Positions 1-5,304 of a stretch of 13,844 bases of DNA are shown here, piece after piece. The translations under genes were made by a program, and so were the position numbers. The notes under the pieces were generated by a model, which saw only the letters and a list, made by a program, of their open reading frames with translations, had not been told where the DNA came from and did no database searches. Origin of the DNA: CAYMJO01 sp964391305 (GTDB lineage: Bacteria; Patescibacteriota; CALEFQ01); assembly GCA_964391305.1 (NCBI GenBank), contig CAYMJO010000025.1:1-13844 (forward strand). Direction: 5' to 3'. Each line of letters begins with the position of its first letter. Position 1 is the stretch's first letter.

Positions 1-19
1 ACTATATTTCATAGGCCTT

Positions 20-47
20 CCCAGCAATTATATCATTTTTTGCTGGG
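20..47. repeat. Inverted repeat upstream of the hemerythrin gene
   Basis: Perfect 8-bp arms CCCAGCAA (20-27) and TTGCTGGG (40-47) are separated by a 12-nt AT-rich loop, 31 bp before the hemerythrin start. No T-run follows the stem on the plus strand, so it is a poor terminator in that direction. On the minus strand the flank is also not T-rich. It may be an operator or the end of an upstream gene outside the window. The right arm contains TTGCTG, which could act as a weak -35 with TAAATA at 61-66 (15-bp spacing); this promoter guess is weak. Confidence 0.45.
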
Positions 48-78
48 CAAGACCCATTTTTAAATATATCTAAATTAT

Positions 79-606
79 ATGGAAACGGCGCTGAAAATGC
101 TTTCTAATGAACATCAGAATATATTAGAGGTAATAAATGCATTGCTTTTAGAGTGCGATTCTTTACAATCTGAAAATGAAATTGATAGAAACTTTTTTAA
201 AAAGGCGGTTGCCTTTGTCAGGGGCTATGCGGATAAATTCCATCATGCGAAAGAGGAAGATATTTTATTTGTGGAACTATGTAAAGATGAAGTTCAAATG
301 CGCTGTAATCCTACAGAGCAAATGTTGCACGAGCATGATTTAGGGAGAGATTTTATTAAAAAATTGGAAAAAGGAATAGAAGAAAGCAATAAAGATAAAA
401 TAATTGAAAACGCAAGAGGATACGCACAGCTTCTCCAAGAACATATATTCAAGGAAGATAATATTCTCTACCCTATGGCTGACGAAGCGTTAAATCAGGA
501 TGCGAAAGACAAGATTCTCGAAAAGTTCAAACAGGCTGAACAAAAGTTAGTCAAAGAGAAAGATAAGCACATGTTATTTTTAGAAGAGCTAAAGGAAAGG
601 AAATGA
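79..606 (+). CDS. Hemerythrin-like HHE domain protein
   Basis: A 175-residue, soluble, all-helical di-iron protein of the hemerythrin/HHE family. Such proteins bind O2 or NO reversibly, or store or sense iron and oxygen, in the cytoplasm. The ligand pattern of the family is visible in order: H12 in helix 1 (NEHQN), HHAKEE at 55-60 (His plus Glu), HEHD at 84-87, and HIFKED at 122-127 (H122, E126). There is no signal peptide and no fused sensor or output domain, so it is a stand-alone carrier or scavenger rather than a recognisable signalling protein. The ATG at 79 has no Shine-Dalgarno; a second ATG at 97 would also keep all ligands. The cupin gene follows 4 bp after the stop and its ribosome site lies inside this gene, so the two are almost certainly co-transcribed. 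Family assignment is firm; physiological role is inferred. Confidence 0.9.
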   Translation: METALKMLSNEHQNILEVINALLLECDSLQSENEIDRNFFKKAVAFVRGYADKFHHAKEEDILFVELCKDEVQMRCNPTEQMLHEHDLGRDFIKKLEKGIEESNKDKIIENARGYAQLLQEHIFKEDNILYPMADEALNQDAKDKILEKFKQAEQKLVKEKDKHMLFLEELKERK

Positions 607-610
607 ATAA

Positions 611-913
611 ATGGATAAAAAAATAAACGAACTCATTGAATATCCTCAAAAAGGAATTTTGAGCAAAAGTGTCGCAAAAAACGGAAAATTTGATGTTACT
701 CTGTTCTGCATGGCTAAAGGGACGGAAATATCCGAACATACGTCCGCAAAACAGGGATTTGTTTATGTCATTGAAGGCAATGGCGTTTTCAATCTTGAAG
801 GGAAAGATATCACAATGTCGCGCGGAGTATTTATTGATATGAAAAGATCCGCGGTTCATTCTCTAAAAGTCGATGAGAATACCAGTTTTCTTCTTGTCTT
901 AGCCAATAGTTAG
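611..913 (+). CDS. Small single-domain cupin protein
   Basis: A 100-residue single cupin (cupin_2-like) beta-barrel. The two conserved stretches are visible: G37-x5-H43 through EGNG (55-58) for motif 1, and G64 through H83 for motif 2. The usual metal set HxH(x3-4)E...H is incomplete. H43 and H83 are present, but the second His position is S45 and the Glu position is near Q48. A standard Mn/Fe site is therefore doubtful, and it may be a ligand-binding or sensing barrel rather than an enzyme. An AGGAAAGG ribosome site at 593-600 lies in the end of the hemerythrin gene, about 10 nt before this ATG, which supports this start and translation from a shared mRNA. The pairing with a hemerythrin suggests an oxygen, NO or iron-related job, but that is inference. 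Confidence 0.82.
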   Translation: MDKKINELIEYPQKGILSKSVAKNGKFDVTLFCMAKGTEISEHTSAKQGFVYVIEGNGVFNLEGKDITMSRGVFIDMKRSAVHSLKVDENTSFLLVLANS

Positions 914-1000
914 TTAAAAAATTTTAGAGTTTTCTTTCAAATTTTGGATTTTTGCTTGCGTTTAAACGTATAAAGTTGTTATACTTCAAGCAGTAGAAAA

Positions 1001-1029
1001 TTGACATATACAAAAAAATTAGCTATACT
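1001..1029 (+). promoter_or_regulatory. Strong sigma70-type promoter upstream of rpmA
   Basis: Perfect -35 TTGACA (1001-1006), a 17-bp spacer, and -10 TATACT (1024-1029, five of six). Expected transcription start is near 1036, giving a ~70-nt leader before the L27 start. A weaker candidate lies just upstream (TTGCGT 956-961, 18 bp, TATACT 980-985), so two to three promoters may be stacked here. Confidence 0.8.
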
Positions 1030-1068
1030 TGCATATAGTCATTGTTTGTTTAAATTTTTATAAAAACT

Positions 1069-1095
1069 TTGTAAATTAGATTACTTGAGTATAAT
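1069..1095 (+). promoter_or_regulatory. Start-proximal promoter, possible leaderless rpmA transcript
   Basis: A perfect TATAAT (1090-1095) lies 11 bp before the rpmA ATG, with TTGTAA (1069-1074) 15 bp upstream or TTTGTA (1068-1073) 16 bp upstream. A start near 1102 would leave about five untranslated bases, that is a leaderless or near-leaderless mRNA. The gene has no Shine-Dalgarno, which agrees with this. Less certain than the 1001-1029 promoter because the spacing is short. Confidence 0.5.
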
Positions 1096-1106
1096 ACTTC
1101 GTAAAT

Positions 1107-1379
1107 ATGGCACATGTTAAAGCGGGCGGAACCGCGCAAAATTTAAAAGATAGCCGAGGACAGCGTTTGGGTGTTAAGCTTTTTGCCGGACAAAAGGTGA
1201 AGAAAGGCAATATCATCGTAAGACAGCGAGGCACCAAATTCCATCCTGGCAAGAATGTCATGAGGGGCAAAGATGACACGCTTTTTGCGGTTTCAGACGG
1301 AGTCGTTGGGTTTCGCATGATGAAAAAGAGAAAATATGACGGAGTGCTGAAAAAAACGAGGTTTGTTGATGTTGTTTAA
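1107..1379 (+). CDS. rpmA: 50S ribosomal protein bL27
   Basis: A 90-residue protein with the bL27 signature from the first residue: MAHVKAGG, then a basic loop (QNLKDSRGQRLGVK), GQKVKKGNIIVRQRGTKFHPG and GKDDTLFA. bL27 sits near the peptidyl-transferase centre of the large subunit and its flexible N-terminus reaches toward tRNA. The protein begins directly with the mature form, so there is no N-terminal leader needing Prp-type cleavage as in Firmicutes. Length is normal. No Shine-Dalgarno precedes the ATG; two promoters lie at 1001-1029 and 1069-1095. rplU (bL21), the usual partner, is not adjacent: the upstream gene is a cupin, and the downstream gene is a membrane peptide that may share the transcript up to the terminator at 1674-1701. 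Confidence 0.97.
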   Translation: MAHVKAGGTAQNLKDSRGQRLGVKLFAGQKVKKGNIIVRQRGTKFHPGKNVMRGKDDTLFAVSDGVVGFRMMKKRKYDGVLKKTRFVDVV

Positions 1380-1395
1380 TTATTTTGCAAATTTG

Positions 1396-1444
1396 TGCGA
1401 AGCCGCCGTGAATATGTGCGGATTCCAATTCGCAATTATGCGAA
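1396..1444 (+). promoter_or_regulatory. Alternative hairpins in the rpmA downstream region
   Basis: TTCGCA (1429-1434) can pair with TGCGAA at 1439-1444 (6 bp, ATTA loop) or with TGCGAA at 1396-1401. The longer fold also contains CCGC (1403-1406) with GCGG (1418-1421). The two folds exclude each other, as in attenuators, but no T-run directly follows either of them. It lies between rpmA and the 37-codon gene. It could be an mRNA-processing or stability element, or chance. Confidence 0.3.
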
Positions 1445-1514
1445 GGTCATTCGTATCTATTAGCAAGATAAAAAATTAATTTTTTTCTAAACAAGGAAAA
1501 GAAAACAAAAAATT

Positions 1515-1628
1515 ATGGAAAAACCTAAAATTGCCCTTTTGATAATATTGGGCATCGTAATCGGATTTGCCGCATGCTATTTTCTGCTTGCATATACGAG
1601 TTTCGGCCCGGTCGTATTGGGAATATAA
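1515..1628 (+). CDS. Small single-span membrane protein (37 aa)
   Basis: An ATG-to-TAA frame of 37 codons, MEKPK followed by a continuous hydrophobic stretch (residues 6-29) and a short tail ending in VVLGI. It fits a single transmembrane segment with two lysines on the N-terminal side. An AAGGAA site at 1493-1498 lies rather far upstream (about 16 nt from the ATG). It is the only frame in the gap between rpmA and the strong terminator at 1674-1701, which would end its mRNA 45 bp downstream. The hydrophobic pattern and position support a real gene; I do not recognise the family. Alternatively it is an untranslated 3' region of rpmA. Confidence 0.55.
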   Translation: MEKPKIALLIILGIVIGFAACYFLLAYTSFGPVVLGI

Positions 1629-1673
1629 TCTGGTTGTAGGGATGGAACTTCGAGAAAAAAGATTTATTGACGT

Positions 1674-1701
1674 AAAACTGCCAGCTTTTTCTGGCAGTTT
1701 T
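1674..1701. terminator. Bidirectional rho-independent terminator
   Basis: A perfect 11-bp stem, AAAACTGCCAG (1674-1684) with CTGGCAGTTTT (1691-1701) and a 6-nt CTTTTT loop. Both arms end in A4/T4, so it works in either direction. It separates the plus-strand rpmA unit from the convergent pyrG gene, whose stop codon starts 2 bp further on. Confidence 0.92.
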
Positions 1702-1703
1702 GT

Positions 1704-3386
1704 TTATTTAATCGCGCATTTCACGAATTCTCTAAACAGCGGATGCGGCTTAAGAGGTCTTGAGAGAAATTCAGGATGAGCTTGCGTTGCGGCGAAAAAG
1801 GGATGTATGTTTTTTGAAAGTTCGATGAATTCCATCAGCCGTCTGTTTGGAGATTTTCCGGAGAAGACAATCCCTGCTTTTTGAAGGCGCTTTATGAATT
1901 TTGGATTCACTTCGTAGCGATGTCTGTGTCTTTCCACAGTTTTGTTTTTTCCATAGATCTTTTGAATCATTGTTCCCTTCTCAAGCACGGCGGTTTGGTT
2001 TCCAAGTCTCATTGTCGCTCCATAATTTTTGTTTGCCAGCTTTTCTTTTTGTTCCGGCAGTATATCTATAACTGGGAATTTTGTCTTTTTGTTTACTTCT
2101 GTGGAGTTTGCGTTTTTCATTTTACAGACATTTCTGGCAAATTCTATCACCGCCATTTGCAAGCCATAACATAATCCCAAAAATGGGATTTTATTTTTTC
2201 TTAAAAATTCTACGGCTTTTATTTTTCCTTCTACTCCGCTTTTTCCGAATCCTCCCGGAATAATAACCCCATCAAGTTTTTTTAATTCATATATTTTATC
2301 CGGACTTTTTTCGTAGTCCTTTGAATTTATCCATTTGATTTCCGGCTCTTTTTTGAAATGCCAAGCCGCGTGTTTTACAGCTTCTATGACGGAAATGTAA
2401 GAATCTTCAAGCGCGAAATCTCCAGTGTCGAAATATTTGCCAACGATGCCGATTTTTACAGGCTTCTTTTTTGATTTTATCACCCGCACAAGTTTTTTGA
2501 AATCTTTTAAGTCTTTTCTTTTTCTTTTTAAGAAGTCTAGTTTTTCAAGGATTCTCTCGCCTATGTGTTGCCTATCTAGAATCAAGGGCACTTCATATAT
2601 GGATTTTACATCTGGGTTTGAAAAGATGTCTTTTTTGCCTATGCCTGTGTTTCTTGAGAAAACCTTGATTCGTTGGTCGTCAAGCGGTTGTTCCGCTCTT
2701 CCCACAAAGATGTCAGGAACGATTCCTGCGGAGTATAGCGTTCTCACCGCGTATTGCGCGGGCTTTGATTTCATCTCACCAATAGATTTTGGAATTGGCA
2801 GGTACGCGACATGGATGTTTAGGACGTCGTTGCCAAGCTCGAGCTTCATCATTCTATCAGCCTCAAGAAAAAGAAGCTGTTGATACTCCCCTACAGTTCC
2901 GCCAAGTTCAACTATTATGATGTCCGCTCTGGATTTATTTCCAGCTTCTTTTATTCTTCTGATAATTTCGAGCGGAACATGAGGGACAATCTCAACATCC
3001 TCGCCGTTGTATTCCAAGTTTCTCTCACGTTTTATAACTGCATTATAGATTTGTCCGTGTGTTATGAAATTTTCCTTGCCAAGCTCAATGTCCGCAAATC
3101 TTTCATAAGTTCCGATGTCCTGATCTGTTTCCGTCCCGTCCGCGCAGACGAAAACCTCGCCGTGCTCTGTGGGTCTGATTGTTCCTGCGTCGACATTGAC
3201 ATACATTTCGCACTTTACTTGAGTTATGCTAAGCCCTTTGCTTTGTAAAATTTTCGCAATTGAAGATGAGGTCACTCCTTTTCCTAGTCCAGAGATGACC
3301 CCACCTGATATGAATATGTATTTTTTATTTTTTCTTTTGCTTCTTTTTGTCTTTTTCACCGCCGGCTTTTTTCTTTTCTTTGTCAT
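1704..3386 (-). CDS. pyrG: CTP synthase (glutamine hydrolysing), divergent
   Basis: A 560-residue enzyme that aminates UTP to CTP with ATP and glutamine, the last step of pyrimidine nucleotide synthesis. The synthetase domain (about 22-290) shows the P-loop region SGGVISGLGKG (27-37), GEVFV (76-80), ETDQD (86-90, D90 matching E. coli D72) and VELGGTVGE (159-167, E160 matching E. coli E140). The glutaminase domain (about 310-555) has GGFG (378-381), the nucleophile C406 in GLCYG, and H537/E539 in HPEF. Oddities: the first ~21 residues are almost all Lys/Arg and absent from standard PyrG. The GTP-site stretch written GYRGVEG in E. coli is GKSGVEG here, so the equivalent of Arg359 is Ser383. The start overlaps rplI by 62 bp; a GTG at 3359 is an alternative. 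Probably co-transcribed with rplI. Identity is secure; altered GTP activation is inference. Confidence 0.95.
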   Translation of the reverse strand: MTKKRKKPAVKKTKRSKRKNKKYIFISGGVISGLGKGVTSSSIAKILQSKGLSITQVKCEMYVNVDAGTIRPTEHGEVFVCADGTETDQDIGTYERFADIELGKENFITHGQIYNAVIKRERNLEYNGEDVEIVPHVPLEIIRRIKEAGNKSRADIIIVELGGTVGEYQQLLFLEADRMMKLELGNDVLNIHVAYLPIPKSIGEMKSKPAQYAVRTLYSAGIVPDIFVGRAEQPLDDQRIKVFSRNTGIGKKDIFSNPDVKSIYEVPLILDRQHIGERILEKLDFLKRKRKDLKDFKKLVRVIKSKKKPVKIGIVGKYFDTGDFALEDSYISVIEAVKHAAWHFKKEPEIKWINSKDYEKSPDKIYELKKLDGVIIPGGFGKSGVEGKIKAVEFLRKNKIPFLGLCYGLQMAVIEFARNVCKMKNANSTEVNKKTKFPVIDILPEQKEKLANKNYGATMRLGNQTAVLEKGTMIQKIYGKNKTVERHRHRYEVNPKFIKRLQKAGIVFSGKSPNRRLMEFIELSKNIHPFFAATQAHPEFLSRPLKPHPLFREFVKCAIK

Positions 3387-3828
3387 CTTTTTTTATCTCT
3401 AGGTTTATCTTTGTTGAAACTTTTGGAGTGATATTGACTTTGACTTTGTATTTTCCGAGTATCTTGATTTCTTTTTCAAGCTTCACGGCTTCTTTGCCGA
3501 TTGAAAAACCTGTTTTTCGCGAGAGAAGCTCTGCGATGTCGGAATTTGTGACGGAGCCGAAGAGCTTGTTTTTTTCTCCCGCTTTTGCTTTTATTTCGAA
3601 TTTTTCTTTTTCGATGCCTGCTATGATGGCTTCGGCGTTTTTTAGAAGATCTTTTTTCTTCTTTTTTTTCTTTTGTTTTAAAAACTTGAGATTTTTTATA
3701 GCGCCTTTTGTTGCAGGTATTGCCATTTTTTTAGGCAATAAAAAATTCTTTGCGTAGCCATTTTTGACTTTCACAATATCATTCTTTCCGCCGAGGTTTT
3801 TTACAGTTTTTGACAGTATAATTTTCAT
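3325..3828 (-). CDS. rplI: 50S ribosomal protein bL9
   Basis: A 167-residue protein. The N-terminal rRNA-binding domain (1-45) has the bL9 signature GGKNDIVKVKNGYAKNFLLP. The connecting helix is exceptionally basic, with seven consecutive lysines at 53-59. The C-terminal domain (about 76-147) carries KLFGSVTNSDIAE. A lysine-rich tail (147-167) extends beyond the normal end and is encoded by the same DNA, in another frame, as the basic N-terminus of PyrG. The ATG at 3828 has no Shine-Dalgarno; a promoter at 3930-3958 predicts a leader of about 95 nt. Presence of bL9 is informative because, as I recall, several CPR lineages have lost it. Normal family length is ~150 residues, so the excess is the tail. 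Confidence 0.95.
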   Translation of the reverse strand: MKIILSKTVKNLGGKNDIVKVKNGYAKNFLLPKKMAIPATKGAIKNLKFLKQKKKKKKKDLLKNAEAIIAGIEKEKFEIKAKAGEKNKLFGSVTNSDIAELLSRKTGFSIGKEAVKLEKEIKILGKYKVKVNITPKVSTKINLEIKKDDKEKKKAGGEKDKKKQKKK

Positions 3829-3929
3829 GTATATTTTATTTGTGAATTTTATTGGGACCTTGTGTGGTTCTGGGTTTGAACGAATTTGACTAGTATTGTC
3901 GAGTTACGGGCGAATTAAGCCGACATGTC

Positions 3930-3958
3930 ATTATAGTTTTATTAAAAAATTTTTGCAA
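3930..3958 (-). promoter_or_regulatory. Promoter of the rplI-pyrG operon
   Basis: On the minus strand: TTGCAA (3958-3953), a 17-bp spacer, then a perfect TATAAT (3935-3930). Expected start is near 3923, giving a ~95-nt leader ahead of rplI. The spacer overlaps the stop codon of the upstream protease gene (3944-3942), so the ribosomal unit is initiated from the tail of its neighbour. Confidence 0.75.
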
Positions 3959-5219
3959 GTTCTTTCGCGATTTGCCGCGGGTTATGAAGATTCGTATATA
4001 CCAGAGAGCTAAGTTTGAGCTGAATTTCTTCCCTCGCTTTATCGAGCTGTGGATCGCGATTATTGTCATAATCTTCGTCGGTCAGATCAATTTCTATATC
4101 TGGATTGAGACCCTTTTCGTCTATTTCGTCGCCGTTTGGCGTCAGCCATTTTGCCGTTGTTATTCGAAGACTTGTTCCCTGCGGCAATGTTTCGAGATCT
4201 TGCACGGAACCCTTTCCAAAGGTTTTCATTCCTATAAGTTTTGTTCCAAGCCTGTCGTGCATGGCTCCCGCAACGATTTCGGATGCGGAGGCGCTTCCTT
4301 CGTTGACAAGAATGACGGTTGGAATATCTTTTAGTTTGCCAGGTCCTTCTGATTCGAGAATTTCTCTTTTTCCGTCCGCATATTGTTCAATAACGATCGT
4401 TCCCTCTGGAATAAATTGTCCGGCTACTTTTACGGAAACGTCGAGAAGACCTCCTGGATTGTTTCTCAAATCCAGAATAATGCCCCTTGTGTTTTTTGTT
4501 AAAATTTCCATGACCGCCTTGTCAAGTTCTTTCTTTGTATCATTGCCGAATTCCAATACTTCGAGATGCGCGATGTCGTTTTCCAAAAATTCCAGTTTGA
4601 CCGTTTTTACCGTTATAGTGTTTCTGGCTATCTCGAATTCCTGCGGATCGCTTAAATTGTCTCTTGAAATTGTAAGTTTTACTTTTGTGCCTTTTTCTCC
4701 GCGGATTTTTTGGACGGCTTCGTCCAAGTTCATGTCTATGGTTACGTCGTCATTGATTTTTACGATCCAGTCCCCCGGTTTTAAGCCGGCTTTTTGCGCA
4801 GGTGTTCCCTCAAGCGGAGATATCACCGTCAGCCTGTTTTTTTTGATGCCAATTTCCACTCCTATTCCTTCAAAAGTTCCCTCAAGTTCTTCTTCGAATT
4901 TTTTTGTTGTCTCTGGGTCCATGAATGCGGAATAAGGATCGTCTATCGCTTTCACCATTCCCGATATCGCTCCATAGAAAAGCTTTTTTTGATCAATAGG
5001 TCTGTCATAATGTTTTTTTTCTATCAAATCAAAGACATTCCAGAAAAGGCCAAAGTCCACTTCCTCAATTTTCTTCCCGTTCTTATTTACAATTTCGACG
5101 CCGCTGACTTCTTGCGGCTTTTGCATTTTTCTGCCAATCAAAATCCCAATTCCAAAACTTGCCAGAATGGCTATTATGACGATATACGTCGTTATGTATT
5201 TTCGAAATTGTACGGTCAT
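3942..5219 (-). CDS. S41 family C-terminal processing peptidase (CtpA-like)
   Basis: A 425-residue membrane-anchored serine protease acting outside the cytoplasmic membrane. Order of parts: cytoplasmic start MTVQFRK, one transmembrane segment (about 9-28), a helical cap region (55-110), a PDZ domain (about 112-200, with GIGVEIG and GTPAQKAGLKPGDWIVKIN), then the S41 protease core. The catalytic residues are visible: S311 in NEGSASASEI, and K336 plus Q340 in FGKGSVQ, with the same 25-residue Ser-Lys spacing as E. coli Prc. It is intact and of normal length. The family trims or degrades envelope proteins from their C-termini. No Shine-Dalgarno precedes the ATG at 5219. It lies 85 bp after the DUF4012 gene on the same strand, so it may be read from the glycan operon as well as its own promoter, and it may process envelope proteins made there (inference). 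Confidence 0.94.
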   Translation of the reverse strand: MTVQFRKYITTYIVIIAILASFGIGILIGRKMQKPQEVSGVEIVNKNGKKIEEVDFGLFWNVFDLIEKKHYDRPIDQKKLFYGAISGMVKAIDDPYSAFMDPETTKKFEEELEGTFEGIGVEIGIKKNRLTVISPLEGTPAQKAGLKPGDWIVKINDDVTIDMNLDEAVQKIRGEKGTKVKLTISRDNLSDPQEFEIARNTITVKTVKLEFLENDIAHLEVLEFGNDTKKELDKAVMEILTKNTRGIILDLRNNPGGLLDVSVKVAGQFIPEGTIVIEQYADGKREILESEGPGKLKDIPTVILVNEGSASASEIVAGAMHDRLGTKLIGMKTFGKGSVQDLETLPQGTSLRITTAKWLTPNGDEIDEKGLNPDIEIDLTDEDYDNNRDPQLDKAREEIQLKLSSLVYTNLHNPRQIAKELAKIF

Positions 5220-5304
5220 GATTTAGAGTTTACGCGAATTTCCTGTGAATTTTCGTAAAGGAAAACCCGCATGTATTTGTGGATGATTTGCGTATCTTCA
5301 GGAT

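Noticed and set aside
914..1000. Possible terminator after the cupin gene
   Set aside because: The gap is A/T-rich with weak self-complementarity (AAATTT-type), but no stable stem followed by a T-run could be found.
1567..1779. 70-codon plus-strand frame spanning the terminator
   Set aside because: It crosses the strong bidirectional terminator at 1674-1701 and the end of pyrG.
2425..3248. Two plus-strand frames (152 and 122 codons) opposite pyrG
   Set aside because: They are shadows of the CTP synthase coding strand with no recognisable motifs, and their composition is that of a complement strand.
4105..4935. 276-codon open frame on the plus strand opposite the S41 protease gene
   Set aside because: It is antisense to a clearly conserved protease with intact catalytic motifs. 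Its product is Ser/Phe/Pro-rich, as expected from the complement of a Lys/Glu-rich gene, and it has no ribosome site.
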